In this document: positions 43,155-54,059 of the stretch, piece by piece
Position numbering within the stretch: position 1 is the first letter of the stretch
How the letters are laid out: each line of letters opens with the position of its first letter
Assembly (NCBI RefSeq): GCF_019279795.1
Contig: NC_056747.1
Location: forward strand, 1,005,450,157 to 1,005,514,156
Direction: 5' to 3'
Length of the DNA: 64,000 nucleotides
Source: Protopterus annectens
Taxonomy: Eukaryota; Chordata; Ceratodontiformes; Protopteridae
Notes under the pieces: model-generated
The model's database searches: none
Told to the model about the DNA's origin: nothing
Seen by the model: the letters and a program-made list of their open reading frames with translations, nothing else
Position numbers and translations under genes: made by a program

Positions 43155-45046
43155 ACTTCCCTCTGCCTACACCAAGCACTTATCTTTTGGCAGCACCCAT
43201 AGGGGGAAAATTAGCACCTTTTGCTCAAAATTGGCAGTTAATAACCCAGGACAAGTGGGTACTAAACATCGTATCACAGGGATACAGATTCCATTTCCAT
43301 ACTCTGCCAGTGGCAAAAGGTTTGCCACATCCGCCAAAAAATCAATGGACAGAGGCATAGAAACAGGTAACGTCCCTCATGGATATGGGGGCCATTCAGG
43401 CAGTACCAGAACAGGAAAAAGGACAAGGTTTTTACTCGACTGTTCTTGGTACCCAGAAAGGACAAGGCCTGGCCGCCAATACTGAATTTATCGATTTTGA
43501 ACACATACCTGGACATTCCAAAATTCAAAATGCTGACTTTGCAGCAGCTTCTCCCCATGCTGGGCAAGAATGCTTGGCTGGTGACTTTAGACCTGAAAGA
43601 GTCATACCTGCATGTCCCACTAAGACAATCGTGCAGAAGATGCCTTAAGAGTCAAGGCTGGCTTAATGCATTACCAATTCTCTGCACTGCCCTTTGGCTT
43701 ATCTACTGCGCCTTGGGTCTTTACAAAGTGCCTGGCACTAGTAATTGCATTTTGCAGACAAAGAAGTATACAAAAATATCCTTACTTGGACGACTGTCTC
43801 ATTCAACAGAGAACAAGGACATTCTTCTTCGACACCTGGCGTTTGTGAAAAGGCTTCCAACATGCCTAAGGTACACAATGAACAAAACACAACTGGTACC
43901 CTCTCAAAAGATAACATTCCTGGGTGCAAGCTTGGATACAACTGCCCAGATGGCTTGCCTCACGCCAGACGAGCAAAGGCAACTGACTGGTTACTTCAAT
44001 CTGATGGCAACAAAAACAGTCTTCTGCAAGGCAAATTCTGCAGGCTCTGGGCTTCATGGCATCCTGCTCATTTCATATATAAGACTGCATATGAGGAAAC
44101 TTCAATGGTACCTAAAAAGTTTATGGAGTCAACATTCACACAGTCTGGAAACAGTGATTCCTCTCATTCCCTGCCTACAACGGGAGTTTAGTTTCTATGG
44201 TGGGCAAAGACATGTCACCAAAACATGGGACTGCCCTTCACTCTACCCCCTGCCAGCCAAACCTTAACAACAGAGACATCAGGTTATGCCTGGGGGGCCC
44301 ACATGACAGGAAGATGCATTCAGGGAATATGGACACCAAAACAAATGCATCTTCATATCAACCAGAAAGAGATGCTAGCTGTTCAAAATGCCCTAACAGC
44401 CTTCAAGGACTTACTTCATCCAGGACAACTACTGATAAAGACGGACAGCACCACAGTCGTGGTATATAAACAGGCAAGGGGGGCACACACTCATACCCCC
44501 TTTGCAGATTAGCCATGGCACTGTGGGACACAGCTTGGATCTACCAAATACATCTTCAAGCTCAATTCCTGCCAGGAAAACAAAACACTGGTAGACGATT
44601 TAAGCAGAAACCTTATGGATCCTCACGAGTGGAACCTAAATCCGCAAGTCTTCAGCATGATAACAGAGAAATGGGGGAGCCCAGACATAGATCTACTTGC
44701 CTCTCCTCAAAATTATCAGTTGAAAAGATTCTGCACAAGGACTTATCACAGACAAGCATGGAAAGTGGACGCCCTATCCTTCAGTTGGAAAAACCTGTCA
44801 TTTTACGCCTTTCCTCCTCTGCCTTTTCTACCCAAGGTCCTCCTAAACGTCAGAGAAGAGAAGCCAAAGATGATATTAATTGCCCCGGACTGGCCCCGCC
44901 AATACTGGTACCCAAACCTAAGGAACTTTGCTCAATACCCAGCTTGGACCTTGCCTCAAAGACCACAACTACTGTCCCAGCAAAACAATCAGATCCAGCA
45001 CAGTCAACTACAGACTCTGAACCTGGCAGCATGGCTAATCATGTAG
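43152..45046 (+). pseudogene. RT-RNase H-methyltransferase-like polyprotein of copy I
   Basis: AAPIGGKLAPFAQNW, DKWVLNIVSQGYRFHFHTL. RT continues over shifts at about 43430, 43640 and 43800: FLDIPKFKMLTLQQ-like ILNTYLDIPKFKML, LVTLDLKESYLHVPLRQSC, HYQFSALPFGLSTAPWVFTK, YPYLDDCLIQQ. RNase H: TTETSGYAWGAHMTGRC, where DASD has become ETSG so the first catalytic Asp is replaced; TDSTTVVVYKQA also damaged. Methyltransferase-like (44615-45046): DIDLLASPQNYQLKRFC, FYAFPPLPFL, LIAPDWPRQYWYPNL. Confidence 0.85.
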
Positions 45047-45841
45047 TCATACAAACAACACCTCTCAATAAAGCTGTGATGGATGTCATTTTGGAAGCCA
45101 GAAGGCCTAGTACTAGAAAATCTTATGCTGACAAATGGAAGAGATTCTGTGCTTGGAATCGAGCAAAAGGAACTGATACAGCAGAACCAAATATTCCTCA
45201 GCTATTACACTACTTAACTGAGATGCTTGATAAAGGCCTATCTTTCTCATCAATCAAAATCCATGCCTCTGCCATTTCAGCTCATTACAATACAGAGCCA
45301 CCAATCCTTTCTCCTCCTTTACTAAAGCAGTATCTTAGAGGAGCCAAAATTTAAGGCCACCTAGAAGATCACCATTACCTGCATGGGACCTCAATTATGT
45401 GTTGGAAAAGCTCACCCTGCCTCCATTTGAACCAGCTGCTACTGCTGATCTAAAGTTCTTGTCATGGAAAACAGCTCTGCTACTAGCAATTACTTCAGCA
45501 AGAAGAGTTTCAGAGCTACAGGCCCTCATGGCTGTAGAGCCTTTTATCATATTTTACCCACACATGGTGTCTCTGAGGACAAATCCTACATTTATGCCTA
45601 AGGTGATTTTCAGTGTGGCTCTTAACCAAACAATTCATCTGCCAATTTTTTATCCAAATCCGCAGAGTAAGGGGGAGAGAATTCTGCATTCCTTGGACAT
45701 ACACAGACAGCTAAGATTCTACTTGAGCAAAACAAAAGCTTTAAGAAAAACTGAGCAATTACTAGTGTCATATGTTGCAGGATCAGAAGGAAAGGCTATT
45801 TGAAAGCAGGCAATTTCAAAGTGGATAAGCCACTGCGTCCG
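45031..45841 (+). pseudogene. Tyrosine recombinase of copy I, 5' part
   Basis: ATG at 45031 overlaps the end of the upstream ORF. MANHVVIQTTPLNKAVMDVI, LEARRPSTRKSYADKWKR, LSFSSIKIHASAISAHYN, then a shift at about 45350 and a good catalytic frame: SARRVSELQALMAVEP, RTNPTFMPKVIFSV, a TGA near 45800, ISKWISHCV. Interrupted by J at 45842 and resumes at 51380. Confidence 0.87.
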
Positions 45842-46023
45842 ATGTTCATCATGCATACAGCTGCAGTAATCACAGATGGGTTTTCTGCCGCCAGGCAGGT
45901 CCTCGGTCGGCCGAATTCCAAAGTCTAGGTCTGGCGTCGGTTGTTGTCGCTTTCTTTCCTGACGTCAGTGAGGCAGGGGTATATAAGACACAGCCAACGC
46001 CATTTTCTTCAGTCTTTTTTGCC
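45842..46023 (+). repeat. Left ITR of J with TGACGTCA and TATA box
   Basis: TGACGTCA at 45960-45967 and TATATAAG at 45980. The right ITR keeps TGACGTCA at 51223-51230. Confidence 0.87.
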
Positions 46024-46153
46024 GCGCGGTGCCCGAAGCAGAAGCAGTTCGCAAGTGCCGGTCGGCCAGCTCCTGAATTTATGAAAAATTGGAAACCGAA
46101 GTCTTCTTTAAAGCTAAGTACCCCATTGGGGAAACTTTTCTTGCCTCAGACCG

Positions 46154-47919
46154 ATGTTAGAAAAAGTTAACAATTGTATTTCTTGTGGGAAGCAAATACC
46201 GCATAAGGATTTCCATTCCCTCTGCATACCTTGTTTAGGCCCAGACCACGACGTCTCGGGCTGTCGCTTTTGTGCTACTTTCAATAAACGCACTATTAAG
46301 CATCGGGCGGAGTTCGCCCAACACTTTTTTGGTAAAGCCTTTGATTATAAAATGTCGTCAGAGACTCCGACTACCGTTTTGTCCAAAAAACACACGAGGT
46401 CCGCGGTCTCCACCGACACCACGCCAAAACCGGCTACACGTGGTCCGGTTCTCAGCGAGACGCCTATGCAGTCCCTGACTACCAACGACACTTCTTTGGC
46501 GGTGTCTTCTGTAACCGAGACCACAGGTACATCGGCCCATACCAAGTCTACAACCACCGAAGCCACTGTGAGTGTTGAGCCTCCTAATGTGGACAGGTCC
46601 ACTTCCACCCATGGTGTCTTTAGACCCTCATCTTCCTTTTCCATTAAGGCCTTTACTAAGTCCAAATAAGCCAGGCATCCCAAGAGGCCTGTTGCACAGG
46701 GCCCATCTCCAGGCCCCATGCCTAAAAAGCAGATGCTTAAAATGGCTGAGGATTTAATTACTCTTATCAGGGGTTCCCAACCCCCTCCAGACAAGAGACC
46801 CAGAGTGGAGGAAGATTCTCCCTCTTCTGATCAGGGCTCCATTTTTTCAGAACATTCTGATGTAGAGGAACACTCTTACTCCCCTTTTGAGGATTCTGAT
46901 GCAGAGCAGTCCATTCCTTCTGTATCTCCTCCAGAGGATTTTTCTTTTGGGGAAACCTTGCACACCTTGAAGGAACACTTCCATTGGGAAGGCCAAGACA
47001 TTTCTGATTCCAAGAAAAGACTTAGGGAATTTCTTTTGTTACCCCAACACAAGACCTCTGGCGATACCTCCTGTCTTGGACATACTTGATGTTTATTCGG
47101 AGGCTTGCCTTAATCCGGATTCCCTGCCTCCTGCCCCAGTCAAGCCTGATAGGTACTACAGAGTTCCTAACTCTCACCAATTTCTGTACAAGAGCCATAA
47201 TGCTGACCCTGAAACCATTTCTCAAGGCCCCAAGGGAATGAAGGCCTCTACTGCTAAGAATCCACTACCTTCCGAAAGAGAGTCAAGATCCTTAGAAAGG
47301 TGGGGAAAAAAAGGTATATACCTCGGCCACCCTAGCCATGAGGGCCTTAAATTGTCAGTTCCATATGCTTAAATGTCAGCAGTTTCTGTTATCACAATTA
47401 AGAAATAAAATGTCTCAACCTGAACAACCAGATTTGAAGGAGTTGCAGGATATGATGCATAGTGCAGAACAAGTGGGTAAACACACCTTACAATGTGGCT
47501 ATGATGCCCTAGAGGCCTCAAGTAGAGCTGCTGTTATAGGATCAGTCATTCGTAGACATGCATGGCTTAGGGAACAAATCTTGCCTGATCATGTGAAAGC
47601 TAAACTACAAGATGCTCCTTTACAAAAGGATGTGCTATTTGGTACTAATGCTGAGGAGATACTACGGAAAATGGAAGAAAAAGCCAAATCTATGCAAACT
47701 GTCAAAGCTTTTCTACAGGTTCAACCACCACGTTTTAGCAGAAATTGGCCTTCTAAAAACTGTTCCTTTCCAGCCACGGACAAGCCTCAAAGAGGTAGAT
47801 ACAGGCGCACAAGGGGCAGAGGACAATCACAAGGATCATATAGAGGCAGGCAATGGCAAACTCCAGCACCAAGAGGTGGCGAAGACGGTGCACAACAATA
47901 CAGGAAACAAACCCAATGA
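46154..47919 (+). pseudogene. gag of DIRS copy J
   Basis: ATG at 46154: MLEKVNNCISCGKQIPHKDF with an intact Cys/His cluster. A Ser/Thr/Val-rich middle ends at TAA 46667; the same frame continues through MLKMAEDLITLIRGSQPPPD, HTLKEHFHWEGQDISDSKKR and RLREFLLLPQHK. A one-base shift at about 47050 and another at about 47310 follow. The C-terminal frame (47338-47919) is open: MRALNCQFHMLKCQQFLL, GSVIRRHAWLREQILPDHVK, VKAFLQVQPPRFSRNW and a basic RGRYRRTRGRGQSQGS tail, likely nucleic-acid binding. Confidence 0.87.
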
Positions 47920-49812
47920 CTTCCTTCTTTTCATGCCAAGCAAGTCTCAGTTGGCAGCACCCTTGGGAGGAAATCTGGCATTATTTATAAGAAATTGGCA
48001 TATTGTCACAACAGACAAATGGATCCTGGACGTTATAAACAGAGGCTACAGATTTCATTTTCACACTCTTCCAAAAATGAGAGGCATGCCAAACCTGCCA
48101 CACAATCAAAGGGCAGAGGCACAACTACAAATTTCAAAGCTCATAGCCATGAAAGCTATTCAAGAGGTACCTACTCACGAACAAGGTCAAGGTTTTTATT
48201 CCAGGCTATTTCTGGTACCAAGGAAAGGAACCGACTGGAGACCCATTTTGGACTTATCCATCCTAAACACATTCTTACTTGTACCAAAATTCAAGATGCT
48301 CACATTACAGCAGCTTCTTCCCATGCTGGGCAAGGAGTTTTGGCTGGTAACATTGGACCTCAAGGAGGCATACCTGCATGTCCCTATCAGACAAAGCTGC
48401 AGAAGATACCTCAGATTTCTTGCAGGTTCAATCCACTATCAATTCTATGCATAGCCCTTTGGCTTATCTACTGCGCCCAGAGTATTCACGAAATGCCTGG
48501 CATCAGTAATTGCCTACTGCAGACTTCATGGATACAAATTTACCCTTATTTGGACGACTGCCTGATCCAAGCGGACAGCAAGCACATACTTCTGGAACAT
48601 CTGGCTTATGTAACACGGTTACTGAATTCTCTGGGATACACAGTCAACAAAGAAAAATCCAGGCTAACACCATCTCAGAAAGTAACTTTCCTGGGTGCCA
48701 TCTTGGACACACACACCCAAATGGCCTACCTTACGCCAGAAAAACAGGGGCAACTAACTCAGTACTTCAAAATACTAGCAAATTGTACCAGGCTTACTGC
48801 AAGGAAAATCCTGCAGGCTCTGGGCTTCATGGCATCTTGCATTCTTTTAATCCCATGTGCAAAGTTGCATATGAGGAAACTTCAATGGTACCTAAAAAAC
48901 CTATGGTCTCAACACAGCCACAGTTTGGAAACAATAATACCAATAATTCCATGTTTGCAAAAGGAATTTCTATGGTGGGCCCAAGCATGTCAAACAAACA
49001 CAGGTCTCCCATTCTGCAAGCCTCAAGCAAATCAAGTCATCACAACAGACGCCTCAGATTACGCCTGGGGGGCGCATATGACAGACAGGTACATCCAGAG
49101 CAAATGGTCCCAAAAGGAAAAGCACCTTCACATCAATCAAAAAGAAATGCTAGCAGTGATAAATGCAATTACAGCTTTCAAGGACCTCCTGCATCCAGGA
49201 CAATTATTGATAAGAACAGACAACACCACAGTAATGTGGTACATAAACAAACATTCATACCCCCTGTGCAGACTAGCCATTACACTTTGGAACCTGGCTC
49301 TGGAATGGCAAATCGAACTTCAAGCACAGTACTTGCCAGGTTTGGAAAACACGCTGGCAGACAATCTAAGCAGAAATATGACAGATCCACACGAATGGAA
49401 GTTGCATCCTCAAGTATTTACAAAGATAATCCAAGCGTGGGGAAGGCCAGACATAGACCTCTTCGCCTCCCACAGGAATCATCAATTGGAAAAGTTCTGT
49501 TCAAGGACCTTTCATCCAAAGGCCTGGAGAGTGGACGCCCTTTCATTCAGTTGGGCAGCATGGACAGTTTACGCTTTCCCACCTCTGCCTCTTCTGCCCA
49601 AGGTGCTCTTGAAAGCAAGAGCAGAAAGACCGAAGATGATACTGATTGCTCCAGACTGGCCAAGACAACACTGGTACCCACTCCTGAGGAGCCTAACACA
49701 TACTCCTCCCTGGTCCCTACCTCTAATGCCTCTTTTGCTGACTCAGCACAGCTACAAAACTCTTCACAGTCAGCTGAAAACACTCAATCTCGCTGCATGG
49801 AAAATTCCTTAA
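47919..49812 (+). pseudogene. RT-RNase H-methyltransferase-like polyprotein of copy J
   Basis: Open from AAPLGGNLALFIRNW to HYQFYA, where TAG at 48452-48454 replaces a Leu codon just before PFGLSTAPRVF. A one-base loss near 48525 moves YPYLDDCLIQADSKH into the frame that stays open to 49812: FLGAILDTHTQMAYL, KILQALGFMASCILL, TTDASDYAWGAHMTDRY, LIRTDNTTVMWYINK (the following QGGT is deleted), DIDLFASHRNHQLEKFC, VYAFPPLPLL, LIAPDWPRQHWYPLL, LNLAAWKIP stop. Confidence 0.88.
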
Positions 49813-50850
49813 CACCACAACAGACCCTACTCCCCAAAGAGGTGCAGGATGTCATTTTGGAGACCAGAAGGCCATCTACTAGAAAGGCTTACTCCGCAAA
49901 ATGGAAACGGTTTTGCTCTTGGAATGAGAAAAAAGGCCAGGACCCTAGAAAACTGAATTTGCCTCAGGTGTTACAGTATCTAGCTGAGCTGCTGAACAGT
50001 GGACTTTCTTTTTCCTCCATAAAAATCCATGCCTCAGCCATTTCTGCAGAATTCAACACCGATCCACCCTTATTCTCTCACCCACTCTTAAGACAGTTCC
50101 TCAGAGGGGCTAAGAATATAAGACCACCAAGGAAACAACCAATACCAGCCTGGAATCTTAATTACATTCTAGAAAAATTAACATTACCTCCCTTTGAACC
50201 AGCTGCCTCAACAGATTTGCAATATTTGTCCTGGAAAACAGCTTTTCTTCTGGCCATTACCTCAGCTCGTAGGGTTTCGGAACTACAAGCCCTCATGGCT
50301 GTGCAGCCCTTTCTCATCTTCCATCAGGACAGGGTTTCCCTTCGAACCAACCCGTCATTTATGCCTAAAGTGGTATCCAGGGTAGCTTTAAATCAAGCCA
50401 TACACTTACCTACCTTTTACCCCAATCCTCAAAACAAAGGGGAAAGGCTGCTACACTCCTTAGACATCCATAGACAGCTACGTTATTATTTGGACAGAAC
50501 AAAGCCTTTCAGGAAATCAGAACAACTTTGTGTCCTGTGCTGTAGGAGCTCAAGGGAAGCCAGTTACCAAACAGACAATTTCAAAATGGATAGGCCACTG
50601 CATATGGTTTTGTTACTCCTATCATGGAAAATCTGTCCCTACAGGCATCAGATCCCACTCCACCAGGGCCACAGCTACCTCTACAGCCTTCCTCAGAGGA
50701 GTTCCTACCAAAGATATTTTGGAGGCAGCCACTTGGAGTTCTGTGCATACCTTCACAAAACACTACCACCTGCCTTTATATTCCAAAACTAGAGCAGGCT
50801 TTGCCACTGCTGTGTTGCAGGGCATTCTGGCTCATCCCAGTTCCACCTAG
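49797..50850 (+). pseudogene. Tyrosine recombinase of copy J
   Basis: ATG at 49797 (MENSLTPQQTLLPKEVQDVI) overlaps the pol stop by 16 bases in another frame; that frame is also open upstream to 48510. Blocks: LETRRPSTRKAYSAKWKR, LSFSSIKIHASAISAEFN, LRQFLRGAKNIRPPRK, LAITSARRVSELQALMAVQP, RTNPSFMPKVVSRV. A one-base shift near 50528 follows, then TKQTISKWIGHCIWFCYSY, GIRSHSTRATATSTAFLRG, ILEAATWSSVHTFTKHYHLP, stop TAG at 50848. Catalytic R, H, R, Y all present; a single indel is the only lesion I see. Confidence 0.9.
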
Positions 50851-50883
50851 TGCCTACCACCCTGTGCGTAGCTTTGGGATTCT

Positions 50884-50981
50884 ACCCATCTGTGATTACT
50901 GCAGCTGTATGCACGATGAACATAGTACAGTTTTGTACCTACCATAAATGTAGATGTTCGAGTGCTAATACAGCTGCAGTA
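50884..50981 (+). repeat. ICR of J
   Basis: CCCATCTGTGATTACTGCAG, GCACGATGAACAT|AGTACAGTTTTG; complementary to J's termini. Confidence 0.89.
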
Positions 50982-51164
50982 CAGTTTTCCCTCCCTCCTT
51001 CCCCTCTTGGTAAAGGCCTAGGGCTTAACCCCTCTTCATACATCCTGATTGGGTTATCCTTCTGTGGTTTATTTGCTTGCAACTACTGATTTTTGCTTAT
51101 ATTGCATTGCATGTATATAAATATAATTTATGTATTGCCTTCCTTCTGGGGGCACCTGACATCT

Positions 51165-51379
51165 GGGGCAAGAAAGACTGAAGAAAATGGCATCGGCTGT
51201 GTCTTGTATACCCCTGCCTCACTGACGTCAGGAAAGAAAGCGACAACAACCGACGCTGGACCTTGACTTTGGAATTCGGCCGACCGAGGACCCGCCTGAT
51301 GGCAGAAAACCCATCTGTGATTACTGCAGCTGTATTAGCACTCGAACATCTACATTTATGGTAGGTACAAAACTGTACT
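51165..51379 (+). repeat. Right ITR of J
   Basis: GGGGCAAGAAAGACTGAAG to TGTACT with the right-only extension. Confidence 0.89.
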
Positions 51380-51623
51380 TTTCTGCTACTTACACCATGG
51401 TAAACCTGTGCCCAAGGGCATTAGGTCTTATTCCACCAGAGCTGCAGCTACTTCAGCAGCCTTTCTCAGAGGAGTACCAACCAAAGACATTCTAGAGGCT
51501 GCTACTTGGAGTTCTGTTCACACCTTTACTAAGCATTACCATTTGCCTCTCTTCTCTACGTCCAGGGCAGGCTTTGCCACTGCAGTGATGCAGGGCCTTA
51601 TAGATGCACCTAATGCTGTTTAG
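51380..51623 (+). pseudogene. Tyrosine recombinase of copy I, 3' part
   Basis: Resumes with FCYLHHGKPVPKGIR, SYSTRAAATSAAFLRG (the usual HSTR reads YSTR, losing the catalytic His), ILEAATWSSVHTFTKHYHLP and stop TAG at 51621. Length and frame match an uninterrupted YR exactly when J is ignored. Confidence 0.88.
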
Positions 51624-51653
51624 CTCCAGCCTCCCAACCATAGCTTTGGGAAT

Positions 51654-51741
51654 CTACCAAAATGTAATGACTGCAACAGTGAAACACGAAGAACATAGTA
51701 CAGTTGCTTACACTTACCATAAATGTTGATGTTCGAGTGTT
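51654..51741 (+). repeat. ICR of I (right part truncated)
   Basis: GTGAAACACGAAGAACAT|AGTACAGTT is present, but the right arm ends soon after ATGTTCGAGTG; the sequence returning to CTGTTGCAGTCC is missing. Confidence 0.83.
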
Positions 51742-51789
51742 ATCTTTCCTTCTCTATCTTCTACAACCTATGTGGTGTATTTGCTTGTA

Positions 51790-51792
<3 letters not shown>

Positions 51793-51859
<67 letters not shown>

Positions 51860-51862
51860 ATA

Positions 51863-51923
<61 letters not shown>
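51793..51923. repeat. (TG)n/(TA)n microsatellite in copy I, first half
   Basis: About 30 TG units followed by about 35 TA units. The same tract resumes at 52166 beyond an inserted element. Confidence 0.97.
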
Positions 51924-51925
<2 letters not shown>

Positions 51926-51939
51926 GTCTACTTCTATTC

Positions 51940-52164
51940 GCTGACAGCCCATTTCACTGAAACCCATTTGGTTGACAGCTCATTTCATCGACAAACATTC
52001 TAGGTGGGGGGCTGCGCCCACCACACCCCTCCCCACAACTATATATAACAACTCCACTGTCGCACAACAGTGGGGAGGGGGGCAAAACCCAGGGTTTTGC
52101 CTTGAATACTTTTGTCAATGAAATGAGCTGTCACAAATGGGTTTCAGTGAAATGGGCTGTCAGC
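51940..52164. mobile_element. MITE-like element with about 55 bp terminal inverted repeats, inserted in the TA tract
   Basis: The left arm starts GCTGACAGCCCATTTCACTG and the right arm ends with its complement CAGTGAAATGGGCTGTCAGC. Pairing extends about 55 bases with one short indel and one or two mismatches. The core holds a GC-rich GGTGGGGGGCTGCGCCC segment, a TATATATA and a GTGGGGAGGGG segment. No coding capacity. TA repeats on both sides hide any TA target duplication. About 17 bases (51924-51939) between the tract and the left arm are unexplained. Confidence 0.78.

Positions 52165-52165
<1 letters not shown>

Positions 52166-52234
<69 letters not shown>
52166..52234. repeat. (TA)n microsatellite in copy I, second half
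   Basis: TA tract continuing after the inserted inverted-repeat element. Confidence 0.96.
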
Positions 52235-52238
<4 letters not shown>

Positions 52239-52425
52239 CGCTGCATGTTTTATACCCCTGACTACTTGACGTCATGGAAGAGAAGACAGCAAACGACGCA
52301 GGTCCGAACACTTTGGAATTCAGGCCGACTGAGGGCAACCTGCCAGCAGATTACCCAAATGTAATGACTGCAACAGTGAATACACTCTAACATCTACATT
52401 TATGGTAAGTGTACACAACTGTACT
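52235..52425 (+). repeat. Right ITR of I (5' edge lost)
   Basis: Starts abruptly at CCGCTGCATGTTTTATACC, without the GGGGCAAGAAAAACTGA edge, and ends TGTACT at 52425. Confidence 0.85.
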
Positions 52426-53981
52426 GTCCTTTCTCTGCTCTCCATGAGGGCAATACAGCATGTTCCTGCAGACCAGATAGGCCAAGGTTTTTATTCCAGA
52501 CTCTAGATCTATCCATTCTAAACACCTTTCTGATGATACCAAAGTATAAAATACTCACCCTCTGGCAGCTTCTTCCTATGCTTTCCAAGGATGCTTGGTT
52601 AGCCACCCTAGACCTAAAAGAGGCCTACCCACACATCCCAATCAGGGGATCTTGCAGGAAATATCTATGTTTCAGGGCAGGATCTATGCACTTTCAGTTT
52701 TTTGTGCTTCCCTTTGGCTTATCCACTTCTCCCAGTTTTTTCACAAAATGCCTGGCTCCAGCCATTGCTTTTTGCAGACAAAGAAATATTCAAATTTACC
52801 CCTACTTAGACGATTGCCCGATTTAGGCAGACAGGAAAAGCTGTTACAGCACCTGACCTTTGTAAAGGACCTACTGACCTCCCTGGGGGTATACTATCAA
52901 CGAAAAGAAATCAAAACTAGTATCCACACAAAAATTTGTATTCCTGGGAGCAAGCCTGGACTCAACATCCCAGATGGCATTCCTTACTCCAGAAAAACAA
53001 GCCTACCCGACAGGCTGCTTCTCTCAACTAGCCACTGGAACCCAGTTATTCGCAAGGAAAATCCTACAAGCTCTTGAGTTCATGGCCTCCTGCATTCTAC
53101 TCGTTCCATATGCCAGACCTGAATATAAGGAAACTACAATGGTACCTAAAAAGTCTTTGGTGTCAACAAGACCTGGAAACTATCATACCAATGATACCTT
53201 GTCTAAGGAAAGCTTTTCTTTGGTCGGCAGCAGCATGCAACAACAACAAGGGACTCCGCTTCTCATAATCCCACGCCAACCAGACACTCACCACAGACGC
53301 ATCAGACTATGCCTGGGGTGCACACCTAGACAGCAGGTGCATTCAGGACCATTGGAGCCCAAATCAAATACATCTGCACGTCAACCAAAAAAAGATACTA
53401 GCTGTTCAGCATGCCCTGACAGCTTTCAGACCACTTCTCTCCCCGGGGCCTCTACTATTCAAAACAGACAACACCACAGTGATGTGGTATATCAACAAGC
53501 AGGGACTCACTCTTATCCTCTCTACAGGCTCGCCATGACCCTTTGAAACACAACCTCAGCCATGCAGCTACACCTGCTAGCACATTTTCTACCAGGTTCC
53601 CTAAACTCTCTGGCAGACAACTTGATCGGAAACCTGCTAGACCCACAAGAGTGGCAGCTAGACCACAGAACCTTCACCCTTGTAACCCAGAAATGGGGCA
53701 CCCTGAAGGTGGATCTCTTTGCCTGCTACTCCAATCATCATCTCAGCAAATTCTGCACCAGGGAACTTCACAGCAAGGCGTGGAAAGTGGATGGTCTGCC
53801 CTTCCAGTGGGTAAACCTCTCGGTCTATGCATTTCCCCCTCTGCCACTCCTTTCATGGGTACTGCTCAAAATTCGGGAGGAAAAACTGAGGGCAATCCTG
53901 ATTGCCCCAGACTGGCCACGCCAGCACTGGTGCTCACTGCTGCGCAGCCTGTCACCCCCGCCATCATGGCACCTTCCTTAG
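52426..53981 (+). pseudogene. RT-RNase H-methyltransferase-like part of copy H after I
   Basis: Continues in frame from 41051. GQGFYSRL is followed by a deletion removing FLVPRK..WRPI, then LDLSILNTFLMIPKYKILTL, LATLDLKEAYPHIPIRGSC, FVLPFGLSTSPSFFTKCLAP and YPYLDDCPI with a stop. RNase H: TDASDYAWGAHLDSRC region near 53300, FKTDNTTVMWYINKQG near 53460. Methyltransferase-like: KVDLFACYSNHHLSKFC, VYAFPPLPLL, LIAPDWPRQHWCSLL. Several shifts. Confidence 0.83.
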
Positions 53982-54059
53982 ATCCCAGCTCTCCTGACCC
54001 AGAAGAATCGAGAATTCTTGCATCCCCAATTGCAGACCCTCAACCTGGCAGCCTGGCTT

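Larger units (their letters stand above)
45842..51379 (+). mobile_element. DIRS copy J (beta ITR), inserted in YR of I
   Basis: Uninterrupted 5.5 kb copy. Left terminus ATGTTCATCATGC, right terminus TGTACT at 51379. Flanks TCCG and TTTC. It is the closest relative of copy B in the window, and like B has no long microsatellite after its ICR (only a short TATATAAATATAA stretch). Confidence 0.94.
41052..52425 (+). mobile_element. DIRS copy I (alpha ITR), split by J
   Basis: I proper is 41052-45841 plus 51380-52425, about 5.8 kb including a MITE-like insert. Left terminus reads ATATTCTTCG (one change from ATGTTC); right terminus TGTACT at 52425. Flanks are GCAA and GTCC, the one well-defined exception to the G|TT pattern. 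J is inserted in its YR. Confidence 0.9.

Noticed and set aside
51793-52234. Possible CRISPR array or tandem repeat system around the split TA tract
   Set aside because: Only dinucleotide repeats plus one inverted-repeat element; no spaced direct repeats, and the window is clearly eukaryotic.
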